A stretch of 64,000 bases of DNA from Marisa cornuarietis (Eukaryota; Mollusca; Gastropoda; Architaenioglossa; Ampullariidae), in the NCBI GenBank assembly GCA_004794655.1, contig SMMW01000619.1, forward strand, positions 1,302,001 to 1,366,000. The letters run 5' to 3'. The notes beneath the pieces were generated by a model. It saw only the letters and a list, made by a program, of their open reading frames with translations, was not told the DNA's origin and searched no databases. A program made the translations under genes and the position numbers. This document shows, in pieces, positions 13,601 to 26,600 of the stretch (within the stretch, counting starts at the first letter, position 1; each line of letters begins with the position of its first letter).

Positions 13601-16600
13601 GGCGTTTCAATCCCAGATATTCCTTTTGAGTTTCTCTCCTATCACCAAGTCTTTGTTCGAGTTCTCTCATTTGCTTTGTCAAACGTTCCACGGCTCGGTT
13701 AGCCTCCACACTGTTTAATTTCTCGACTTCCAGAGATCCTTTCAGGTCTCTAACACGAAGCTTTAAGCTTTCTGAGTTGAATTTCGTTTCCAGATGAGCT
13801 GTTCTTTCTGCCTCGGTGTTTCCTTCCAGAGAATTCAATCTTGTGATAGTATTATCAAGATCTTTCCTGAGTCTTTCCTCTCGTTCCTTGAAGGTTCTGA
13901 TATCTGCTGAGGCTTTCAGTAGGTCATCACACTGATGCTTACGTCTCAACTCCAATTCATGAATCTTTTCTTTCAACTCACCAATGGTCGACTTCTGTTG
14001 TTGGCACAGTACAGCCAATCGATCTCTTTTCTTTTGGTTAACATCCATCTCGGCCTTGAGTTGAGCAATTTCTTTGTCCCTGATCTCTAACGGCAGTCTA
14101 CACTCACGACCTTCTGCATCTTCTTTTATGTTCTCTAGTGAGGAATCGCTTTGCTGTAATTCCATTCGGTTGTTCTTCTTTATATTCCATTGAACTGGTG
14201 GTAGAGTTAGGGGTTGAGGTCCCTGCATCTGGCGTTGGAATTGCGCGCGTGTGGTAACCGCTGCTGTTGGTTCTGACTCTTTCTCTTGTACATCAAATAC
14301 CACCCGTTTTGTACCTCTCGTGTTTCCAATGATTAGATCGACAACTGGATTTTCGATGACACAACATTTCAGGTCTCCATTGAAGAAAGGTGTCTCTACT
14401 GGAACACGTGCTAGAGGGAAGGTTTCAACCTTTCCACCAAAGGTAATACAAGATTGTTTCCCGTTCAGTCGGTCCTGTGGTTGAACCAAGGAGGCTCGTA
14501 TACCGGAGATGGTTGCACCTGAGTCGCGTAGCACCTTAACTTGCTGTCCCCTAATCCGTCCTGGATACAGATGTAGTTTACCCAATTCTTCCTCGTCGGT
14601 GACTGAACACATAATAGCAACATTGGCTGGGGTTGGGTTGCTCTCATTTTTCCAATTTCCATTTGTGTTATCTTGGGGTCTATAGCTTGGACAAACCTTG
14701 GCTATATGTCCAAGTCCTCCACAGTTGAAGCAACGTCGTGGTGGTTTCCAACGATCAGGATGACAAGGGCTGTTTCGATCATATATGGTCGTTGGTGCTT
14801 CCTTCGGAACTGTTCTTATTGGTGGGGAGTGGGGTGGAGTCCTCCATGATTCATTCCTTCTGTAGGGAGGAGTATTTCGTTGTCTTGAAGATCGAGGAGA
14901 AGTAAATTGGTGTCTGTCCTGCTTTGGGCGAGCTGGCGGTGAAGAAGGAGGAGTGGCTTGTCCCACATTTGCGAACATGATAGTTTCTGTTCGTCTTGCC
15001 GGAGATTTCTGGGGGTGTGCTTGGCGATAACGTTCAGCACTGTCAATCATTTCATTAGCGTTCTGAAAATCTCTTTCTCTCAGAAATACGGCTAAATCTC
15101 TAGATACACTTTGCAGTATTTGTTCTCTGACTAGCAGATCATGCAATCCTTCATAAGTTTTTTGGACTTTGGATAAGTCAATCCACCTGTTGAACAATCC
15201 GATTAGTCGGGCTTGAAAAGAATGCATTGACTCTTGAGATTGGGGTTTCACCGATCTAAATTTTTCTCTGTATCCTTCGGCTGTGCACTGAAACTTGAGT
15301 AATAGTTCTCTTTTGAGCACATCATAATCCACGGGGCCCTGTACACATAGGTTATCATATAGCTGGAGGGCTTCTCCGTGAAAAGAAGTGGCGATTTGTA
15401 ATGGCCAGATATCTCTGGTCCATTTAAGGGACTGCGCCTGAGCCTCAAATCGATTCAAAAATGCGTTGATATCGTCTTCGTCCTCTTTGAAGGCGGGGAG
15501 TTTATGTGTGAGTCCTTTTGGGGTTTGGTTCCCATTACTCCTCGTCGCGCTGGAATCGGTCTCTCTCTCTAAACGTAGTTTCTCTAATTCGAACTGACGC
15601 TCGGCCTCTCTTTCTCTTGCGGCCCTTTCAGCTTCTTTTTCTTTATCTATCCTGTCAGCTTCTTTTTCTTTGGCTATCCTGTCAGCTTCTTTTTCTTTCT
15701 CTCTGGCTAATCTTTCTGCTTCTTTCTCTCTGGCTAATCTTTCTGCTTCTTTCTCTCTGGCTAATCTTTCTGTATATCTGTCCTGCCTTTCAATGCACTG
15801 AAATACATACTTTGTAAGGGCTTCTTCTTTCAATCCCAACAGTTGTCCTTCTTTCATAAAGTCGGCTACCTCCCTAACGGATTCAGCCATGGTTAACACC
15901 TATCCAACACAATTACTCTAGTGTGTTTACAAAAAGGGAGCACCCTACTATCTAAGCTTCTAATAAGGCAGAAAATACAACCAGAATTGCAATAAGTCTA
16001 AGCTACTGGCATGTCAACATCAATCAGGCAAAAAAAATTATCTTCAAGGAATGCAACTGGGTTACAAAATAACATCAATAGCAGTCTTAACTTGTTCAAA
16101 ACTAGTCACTCAGATTTCTAGATCTATTAACAATCCTAAAGTACCGTACGAGTACATCAAAATAATCCAAGGGCGACAACTTATTCAAACATCCAATGAC
16201 TTCACATAAATTAATAAGTGAACACGCAAGGCCCAGAATTATTTTTTTTTTATAAAAATAAAACAAGACAGATAACTACAGGATAGAGAACATCCACTCT
16301 CACTTTCGGTTTCTGCATACACTTTCACACAGAATAGTGAGCTTGGAAAATAAAGACGAGAGGCAAAGTAGAAACAGAGGCTAATTCCTTACTACGGGTA
16401 GAACTTTACACACCCGTAGACCCGTGAAGCTGGAGACGGGGAAACTGCACCACGCCCAACATGTAACACTTAAACACTGAGCAAATATAAATAAGTACAA
16501 CCGCTTTGCAAAATTCTCAAAGATAAATAATTAACTGCCAACCTTCTACCACTAAGTCCCAGGGGAATCACAAACACTGAATCGAAGACACACTTTCACC

Positions 16601-19600
16601 CGACTCTGTACCAAACGAAACAAACCCACGACAGATCACGTCGGGGTCACCAATGTCACGAACGCAGGGAAAGTGTGGACAGGTCACACACAACACACAC
16701 TGATCTCACAGCGTTCTTCACGTGTCCTTTCACACAACAAAATACAAAGACCTGCACATGGGCTCGAACGTTTCTATTAATCGGGTGAACGTAAATCTAT
16801 ACTTTACTAAATAACAACAGAAAACTTCAGCACAAATATTCTACACTGAGTTTGCACCGAAACAAATATATCTAAGCAGTTTATATTAAAGTCCTTCAAG
16901 TTCTCTCTTCTTCTGTTGTTGGGGGGGGGAAAGGGTCGACACGGCAAACAGTTCCCCTCTTTCAGTCTTGCTCTCTGGCGTTGATCATACGGACAGCCTA
17001 CATTCACCAAATAACTCCGACAGTCTAACGGCAGACAAATGATCGAGTCAATAAAAATTCCACAGTAGGTAAATCCACACAGTTCTACGATCTTCTCAAG
17101 AGATCACACAGCAGTTGAGAAAATTAGTAAATCGAGGAACCACACAGATAATATTTCTCCACACAGTTCTACGATCTTCTCAAGAGATCACACAGCAGTT
17201 GAGAAAATTAATAAATCGAGGAACCACACAGTTAATATTTCTCCACACAGTTACTCTTTCTCCATACAGTTAATATTTCTTTACACCGTTAATATGTATC
17301 CACACAGTTACTATTTATCCACACAGTTGCTATTTCTTCACACAGTTAATATTAATCCACACAGTACTATTAATTCCAACCTCTGTACCAAATTCCTCTT
17401 TCTCCTAGACTCTCACGTCTGCTTCTTCTTCCAATTTCTAAACAACGCCCCCTATACACATTCAAACCAGGGGTCATAATCGCTATTCAATCAAGGGCGA
17501 CAACCTCGTTACTTCGACGTTCAGGGGTGATAACACATGTTCATAACAGTAAGTGTCTGAAGAGTACATGGAGATCAGTGATACAGCTATAGAACTTTCT
17601 CAGTAACTGCTGAATTGCACTGTGGAGAAATAGTACTTTGATCTTCATAAAATCTTACACATAATGTGTTACAAGTATGAATAATAATTGATTTGTATAG
17701 TGCATTTGTTCATGTGGAGGCAAGCTCAATGTGCTGTGAATAAAAACCCAAGCAAACAGAACCAATAATTGACCAACGTGATGAAGACAAACAACAGCAA
17801 AAGGTTGACACATTAGGAGACATAAACAAAGTGCACAATGTGTGTGTGTGTGTGGTGGGTGGGGGGCGGGTTTGAGGTGTTAGAAACTTCACTTTTCTCT
17901 TGACCAGCTTGTGTGTGTGTGTGTGCAGGTCTGGATGTGAGGTGTTAGATCTCATGTCCATCTTGGGTGTGGACAATGTCTCTCTCCTTTCCCATGTTTC
18001 CTTTCCTTCCATTATCCTCTAAGGGAGTGAGATACCTATTTAATAGCTGAGTCAGCACTAGTATTGAGGTACCCATTTCATATCTAAGCCAACAGTGGGA
18101 AGTATGCTGTGCTTCTTTGAGTGCCGTGCTATAACTAGCTTGCTGCCAGCTACCCCACAGTTTGAGAAGTTTCAAGAAATAATTCAACAACTAGTTTAAT
18201 TTTTTTTCTTGTATTTAAATAATATTTATAAATATTTTTAATGTTTTTAAAGAGGGCTATGGTACATTTAGTACATTAGGGAATGATGTTGTTTATTAAA
18301 ATAAATATGCTGACTGCATGCAGTAGAATGGAAATGCGATGTTTCTGGCCAACATTTTTGTGCTAGTGTGATTATTTTGATCTGGCCTTACCAAAAGTAA
18401 TGCAATGCATACTTTACTGATAGCATAGGATACACGTAGATGTGTCTTAATTGCCTCAAATAAAGAACATACTGTTTAAGATAATTTTACAAACGTTAGC
18501 AATTGGTGTCTTCTTAGAAATCTTACTGGTGTGGAGGAAAACAGAAAAGAAGACTTTCGGTTAAAGAGGTAAATGGCAGCACCACTCAAGAGGAGGTAAT
18601 CACTGGAGGTAGCACCACTAAAAAGCATTTTGAACGTGAACCAACAGGTCTACATGCAGGCATACAGATGGTTCATTTGAAAAAAGTGAGTTTCTCCAGC
18701 CACTCATCTGCTTGTCTAGCCATTCACATACATGAATTTTGAAGATCAATTTGTCGTTTTTAATTTTTTTTATCTCTTTGGTTGTTTTCAGGGGACTTAT
18801 AAGTTGTTGGTGTGGTTATTTTCAGGGCAGCAATAAGTTGGGTAACATACCTCCACCCTAAGCCAAAATCTTAACTCTAATCCAGCCCTTACTCTAATCG
18901 TACTTTATACCTGTCTAGTTCCTCATTTCCCTATAAAGACATGCACATACACATTTGTGTGTGCACATGTAATCTGTATTTGTGTGTGTGCGAATATTCT
19001 TAAATGTTTTGTCTCCCTTTTTGACATTATTGTCCTTTTATTATCTATTATAATTCTGCAGATTCTCTTGATTTGCTGCTACATTTTCTGCTTTTCATTT
19101 TTTGACGTATCTATGTAAGTACCTAAACGTACTACTACATGCTGTATTGCTAGAAAATTCTTATTTCGGTTGCAGGAATTTGGCCCAAACAAAGTGGCTG
19201 TACTGGACTCCACGCTGTCCATGTTTGAAAGCCAGATAACTGTGCTCCTTGGCCACAATGGGGCAGGCAAAACAACGACAATGTCCATGCTGACTGGTCA
19301 GGGCCTCCTTCATCAACTAGTGTCAGATCTCATTTCTCTTTATAATCTCAAGCTTTGTCGCTCTTTCTGCAAAGTTTCTTTTCCACCCAGGTATAAGGAT
19401 TGTGTCTTCATTGTCTTCTCTGCTGTTTACTCTCATTTTGAACATTTTAATATGATATGTTTTTGTTCATTACGATTGCACAGTGCATATTTGTGTCTAC
19501 ATCAATAATGTCAGAACACTTTTATGTATGTTGTATTCTGAACCTCAATGTTTTAGGATTCATACCGCCAACATCTGGAACAGCCTTGGTAAATGGTTAT

Positions 19601-20613
19601 GACATTCGTACAGACATTAACAGCGTCAGAAGCAACTTAGGGTTATGTCCGCAACACAACATCCTGTTTGACACACTCACTGTGGATGAGCATCTCAAAT
19701 TCTTTGCCAGGGTATGAACATTGTTTTAATTACTGTCAGGCTTGTTGTGTAATGGGGGTGATAGTAATTACTGTCTTGCTTGTTTGTGTGATGGTGGTAA
19801 TAGTAACTGCATCAGTAGTCATGTAGAGTCATGTGGCCGGTGATTTTAAACTAAACCAGAGTAAACATATGCTGATGCTTCTGTGCAGCTGAAAGGTTGC
19901 AGAAAGCAAGAAATACCAAAGCTAGTTGCAGACATGGCCAAAGAAGTTGGTTTGGAAACCAAACGTGAAGCTTGGGCTGGAACATTGTCTGGAGGCCAAA
20001 AACGAAAACTCAGTGTTGGAATAGCCCTTATTGGAGGGTCAAAGGTAGGCCATTCTTTAGGTAGACTAAGTGTTGACGCTGCCCTTCTAGCAGAGTAGAC
20101 CCTTCTTACAGCAAGCTAGAAATTGATTTGATGGCTATGTAAATGCTCTCTTTATTAAGCACATTTTGAATGAAAGATTTCTTTGTTTCACATTATTGTT
20201 TCAGACAGGTTTTTTAAACTTGTCTAATTATTTTTCATCATCCAATCTTTATGGTCACCTTATTCCTGCAAGAAAGAAATAGAAAACTGCAATAAAGTGC
20301 ACTTAATAATTAAAAGATGGGGGTAAAAAAAGCACTTTTGATGTCAAAGAAAAAAGCCTCTTAGGTACTTTCTTTCTCATTAGATTGTAATTTTGGACGA
20401 GCCAACATCAGGCATGGACCCAGCTGCTCGCAGACAGCTCTGGGAAGTGTTGCAGAGAAATCGGGCCGGTCGAACCCTGCTGCTGTCAACGCATTTCATG
20501 GATGAAGCAGATATTCTTGGTGACCGCATCGCCATCATGGCTGAAGGTGTAATCAAGTGTTGTGGTACATCCTTGTTCCTGAAGAAACTTTATGGTATGT
20601 GCTGCATATATGT

Positions 20614-20646
<33 letters not shown>

Positions 20647-23600
20647 TGAGAGAGAGAGAAAGAGAGATGTATTCACAATTATTTTAATGTTGTATTCTTG
20701 TTTGTGATGTTTGCATTCCTGAGTAAGATGTCTTCTTTTGTGGATCATCAGGATCTGTAATTGATTTTATTTTGGATATCACTTTTAAACCATGATCTGC
20801 TTGCTTGCATAATAGGATTAACATTTGTTGTGTACAGGAGCAGGTTATCACCTTGTCATTGTCAAAGCACCGACTTGCAATGTGGAAGCTGTGACAGCCG
20901 CTGTTCAAGGCAAAATCACTGGTGCTTATCTTGAAAGTGATGTTGCAGCAGAGTTGTCTTACTTGTTGCCAGAGGATCAGTCATCCAAGTTTCCACAGCT
21001 GTTTAGCATGATTGAGACCAGCTTGGAGAAACTGGGCATTTCAAGCTTTGGAGCATCTGCAACCACCATGGAGGAAGTCTTTCTAAAGTTAGTGTTTGTG
21101 TGTATGAACACCAACAACAGTTCTGGTTGATTATCTCCTTTTACCTTTGCTTTTCCTTGACTTCTATGATGCTGGTTGAGAAAAGGCTTATGGTGTCTTC
21201 TGACAGTTGTTTGAGTGTGGCTAACAGTATTTTGGTAATGTACTGATGTCTAAGGGTGACTAGTAGTCTCCTGGTAATAAACTGGTAGACTGCTAGTAGT
21301 ATCTTGATAGAATCTTGCTAATATACTGATAGATATTTAAGGGGGTGGCTTATAGTGTCTTGATAGTATCTTAGTAACGTACTGACAGATGTTTCAGTGT
21401 ATAATATACTGTGATAATATACTTATATAAGTTGGCAATGTACATCCAGAATGTGCTTCCAAGAAAACAAATGCATACTGATTTGTTCAGTAGTCATTTT
21501 TCTAACCCACAGATATAAGACTGAACTGTGACGGGCTGTTTTTGTCACATCTGTCACATCTCTGCTGTCATCAATATGCAAAACAGCTCTTTTTAGTTGT
21601 TTTTTTAATAGCTGTACTAACGTCTTTTGACGCTTTCAAGTTTCGCACACTATCAACTCATATATCAAGTTGACACAGTATAAACTCTTATATCCAGTTG
21701 GCCCAACTGCTGTACTCTAATTTTTGAGAAACACTGAGGTCTTTTATAAATTAGTTTATTAGATATGACAGTTGTTTGGTGTTGTCTGGGAAACAGAAAG
21801 CTGAGTGGTTAGAGCACAGGCATTTGAACCCCAAAATGACCTAAAAGAAAGGTTAAGGGATGACCATATACCTACTGGTGTAGTTATATTGTAGCATTGT
21901 TATATGGATAATTTGATCCACAATTTTTATCAGCTGTTTGAATCCAAGAGATTTTAAAGCATCAGATGAATTGGTATGTTTGCATGTTCACCTTTTCTGT
22001 TTAAGCTGTCTTGTAGTCTGATGTGCCCCAGCATACTTTATGTGCTGGCGGTCTTGTTTTTATGACTATTGAATGTATCTTTTTCTATTTATTTGCTGAC
22101 ATGTTTTAATCGGTGTCTGTGGTATGTGAATTTTATGTTAATCTTGCTGAATGCTGAGTGCCCGGGGGGAACGCTATGCTGGCTAACTTAATTACCCGTC
22201 CACAGGTCTTGATCAGTCGCATGTTAAACAGCTCGGTCACCCAGGTGATGGTCTAGCGACACTATAGCTATGGCTACATGGGATTCACGCTGATCAATTA
22301 ATTTACTTAGCAGTGAAATGGGCGTGGATTCTCACCTGATTTAGACCGTGTCCGGTACAGCTACACCACACCATGTTGACTTACTCCAAAAATCAATCTT
22401 TTTGTAACTACGAAGTCTTGCATTCTTTATTGCATCATGGTGTGATGTCATAAGCAAGTCTGCATCACATAGTCACGGGGCTAATCAAGAACGTGCTGCT
22501 GTTCACCCAGGCTTTTGAACACTTAATAAAAGAAATAATAATAATATAATAGTAAATGAGTTTGAGCCGCGAACCGTTACAATGCTATATAAATTTTCTT
22601 TACATGCGATATAAATTCTTTTTACATGCTATATACATTCTCTTTGTGATTATTATTAAAACCACATTTTCTTCTCCATATTGTGGCATTTATCTTGCTT
22701 CTTGTTAACACACAGAGTCGGAGCCAGTGGGTTATCTAATGAAGAGGATGAAGCTGATTTATCTAAGGCCAGCGTTATGACTGGCAGTACTAATCATGGA
22801 TATGGATCTAATGGTTCTCTGACAAAACTCGTGGATGGTGTGCCAGTAACAGATGGCGCTTCCAGCTCTTATAATGTCAACATGCATGAGCAGGAGATTA
22901 TGGGTGAGTAACAGTGGCTTTTGTCTTGTGTAGGATGCTTTAACCCTCTTAGCCCATCATAAAAATATTTCTATGTTCAAAAACATAAGCTTAAAATATA
23001 TGATTTTGAAGACGATAGTGAAACTGCAGACCCACGATCATGGATCATCGTGCTCTGGCGGTAGGGCCACAATCGTGGTCCATCGTGCAAAGAGATAATC
23101 ATGATCGTGGAGCAGAGCCTTTGTTCTCTCCCGGGTAAGCCAGTAAACTGGCTCTTCAGACTCAGCGGGTTATAATAACATTATAATAACAGATGACTCA
23201 TTGTTTCTTCTTCAATAAGACACACAACACATTAGGGGGAGTTAAAAATCTTTCTTATGAAAAGGAACCTGTTGGTAACATTCTATGAATCTTTAAATGA
23301 AACCATTTTAGTTGATTGTCTGTTGTTGTCTTATGATGTTTGCTAAATACCAGTTTCCATGGTATTTTTCCAAACTTAGGATTCCATTTCACAATTCCAC
23401 TAGGCAGAGTCAGGATCTGTAAGCATTAATTGTACAGATTTATTCCCCTTAAAAATTATCTTCCATACCTTTTCTTTCCTTTTTTTCTGTTCCTTTAAAA
23501 ACATTAATCAGTAATTTATTTTGAACTGTTTAATTGGATTTAGAACTCTTGCAAATTGTAGAAAGTTAGTAGTCAGGTTAGGAAATTTTAGCTGAAACTG

Positions 23601-26600
23601 CTGGCATGTGAAATAATCATCATTATCTTGAAGTAAATTTCTAACTTTATAGATATCTTCTCACAGCCAATCACTTAAATAAATTGTGTTGTTCCGATTA
23701 TATAATGTGTACACAAGTGGAGCTGGAATTGTCAGTACTGGAAGAGAGAGAAGCAAAGAGGATAGCAGAGCTAGTTATCAGAGTAAAGAATAGAAACAGA
23801 TAACCCACACACTTATAACAAATGCATTAACGTCTTCGCTGACCCTTACAGACAATACGCACTTGCAAACCATTTAGTAGGATTTGGTCGCTCTCAGGCA
23901 CCAGTCCATCTGTCTCTTGACTACAGAGGTTTATCATAAATAATTAACTGTAAAGTATTTCAAAGTCACTTCCATCTCGGTTGTTGACAAAGTATACACA
24001 GCTAAATTACTGAAATCTGAATGCCTTATCTTTTTCTCTATCACCTTGAGAAACCCTTTCGCCGTCACTCATGTCACTTTGACTTCCGACTCTGTATTGT
24101 GAAACTTCATAAGACTTTTGAAAGCACTCCTTGTATAGGCCATGTATATTGAAGATTCTATTTGTTCTGTTGTTGTAGTGATTTTGTCAACTTTTACTCC
24201 ATTGCTATCTAGCTTTGCTAGTTTAAGTTTTTCAGTGTCATCATGATTTCTTGGGAATTAGAAGGTGACTGAAGCAGTGGATGGGTGGTTTAGCATTTTG
24301 GCTTTATGCCAGACATATTTTAAAGAAATTGATTTTTTTTTTTCATTATAAAACTGTTTTGTTTCATTCTTTTTTGTCAGCATTCAACTCAGATTTTAAC
24401 CGTCTTTCCAACGTGTCTCTCCATCTGTCCCGCTTTTATGGAATGTTTATCAAGAAGGCTATCCACACTTTCCGCAACCGCCTCATTTCAGGAGTGCAAC
24501 TGGCTCTGCCAGTCATCTTCACAATTGCAGCCTTGTTGGTGGATAAGGTAAGCAGAACATCCAGGCAGCTGTGTCAAAATGTTACAGCCAGTGTAAAGTA
24601 TTCTGAGCTAGTGTATATCATTAATACAGTTACATTACCACATTGTAAAACCAGCCTAAAGTATTCTGAGCTAGTGTATATCATTAATACATTGCATTGC
24701 CACATTGTTACAACCAACCTAAACTATTCTGAGCTAGTGTATGTCATTAATACAGTTACATTGCCACATTGTTACAACCAACCTAAAGTATTCTGAGCTA
24801 GTGTATGTCATTAATACAGTTACATTAATACATTGTTACAGCCAGCCTTTATGCATGTATGAGTTAGTTAAAATGAGTATTTTTGTGTGAACTTTTTTTT
24901 TAGACCATGAAGATCTACTCCACAAAAGAATTTGTCCATGTATATTGACAGTTTAAAAGGTGTATTGTCTTACAACTTAATCATATCCATTAGTGGAGTT
25001 GGTCACATTCGTAGTACAAGCGGGGTAGAAACCAGTGGGAGACTAGCTTCTTAGCTCTTGAAGCTGAAGATGATCACCTGGGAATGGTGTTGATGATTCT
25101 GGGGGTCTTGCTATAGCTATGCTATTTTTCCATCAGATGATAGTTTATTGAAAGAAAAAAATTAAGAAGAGTTATGCCAGTACAAATTTGCACAACTTGA
25201 TAGAGAAACCATCAACTGATTATCATTATTTATGTTGTTTTGTAGGTGCGGCCAAGTAATTTGGCTGACCCACCTGTCACGCTGACACTGGACATGTTTG
25301 ATGGCTCCATCTCTGCCTACTCCACTGGCTTCTCTACCACACCACAGTCACTTGCCCTCGGCAGCAGTTACAAATCTTTGGCTGATGAGGGGAACATCTT
25401 TGACGCAGTCGATCTCAGCCACTATTCCAACATAAGCAACTTCTATCTGTCGTTGGCCAGTGACATTGGACTGTACACCTACAACAAGAAGGTGGTGATG
25501 GGTGCTGAATTTGAACCTTTGTCTGGTGGAGACAACCTAACTGCTGTTGCCTGGTATAGTGGGCAGCCGTACCATGCCATGCCAATTGCTGTGTCCTACC
25601 TTATGAATGCTTTTGCAAGACAAGTAAGCAATAGCTTTTGTTTTCAAAGAGTTTTTTTTTTTTTTTTGGTTGCTACTTAAGCACAGAATGAACAGAAGAA
25701 TGTCATTCTGCATAATGCATATGGAGAAAAAAAGAGCTCTTCTTGGTTGTGGGACATCAACTGTTGAGCTTTTTTTCTTTTTTCCTTTGTTTGGTGACTG
25801 TGGACTGTTTGCAAGATTGCAACTGTTGTATTTGATTTTTTTGAGTACTCACAGTTATTGGTCATTTGGTCCTGTTGTGTACACTGTTGTGCTTCATGTT
25901 TTTGACTGTATTTCTACCAATCCTTGCAATGGCAGATCTGAAGGTTTGTTTGCTCATTCACATGAGTTTTGGCTTTCTCTTTACTTGTCCACCACAGCTT
26001 CCTCCATAATCTGCCAGTGGCTTACCCTAATCATCCAGCATCCAAAAAGAGAAGTTATATTGGTGATTTTTCTGTTCTTATATGGCGATGTCAGTACTTT
26101 CTCTCTGCAGTCTGTGGATTCTTTCGGTAAGGCTGATCTACTTTCTGACTATTCTTATGCATGACATGGACATTTTCTTCATTACTGAAACATATAGTTA
26201 CATGACGGTGATGACCCTAAGCACCAGGAGCTTACCCCCACCATCAGGTTATGGATCATGTCTTTTCCTTTTTCACCACACACAAGTGAATTCACTGTCA
26301 TCAAGAATAGTCCTCACAGCTCCTCTTCTGAGCATGTCCATCTGCCCTTCATACACACCACCTTTGAAGCAGCAGAACTCACGACTGGTATCACCTCAGT
26401 ATCAAACTTTCTGTACATTTACCATTGTCTACAGAATGGGAAGAAGCTGAAAGACCCCATTCATTGCCTTAAACTGTTTAAAGGGATCAGTGCGCTATAT
26501 ACATCTCCTCAACTAACTTTGTTAGACTCTTACTTTATTATTTGTTCATCTTGCCTTTGGCAAATCTCTAGTCTGGTGACAAGGGCTTAGGGTTGTGTTT

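Larger units (their letters stand above)
11813..17548 (-). mobile_element. Non-autonomous Ty3/gypsy-type LTR retrotransposon
   Basis: A 5,736-bp element lies antisense in ABCA intron 8. It has two 895-bp LTRs, a 5-bp target duplication (GTAAG), a primer-binding site complementary to tRNA-Trp and a purine tract next to the 3' LTR. Internal order on the minus strand: gag with zinc knuckle, aspartic protease, an in-frame coiled coil, a C-terminal RNase H piece, then the purine tract. Reverse transcriptase and integrase are absent, so it must borrow them in trans. tRNA-Trp priming is reported for the CsRn1 clade, but clade assignment needs a polymerase this copy lacks. Seemingly identical LTRs point to very recent insertion. 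Confidence 0.92.

Noticed and set aside
15518..15817. 99-codon plus-strand frame rich in Leu/Phe
   Set aside because: Antisense of the [13 protein letters not shown] repeats in Gag.
25670..26590. Three overlapping frames of 110-164 codons in ABCA intron 17
   Set aside because: No homology, no splice sites matching the flanking phases; removing them keeps the transporter contiguous.
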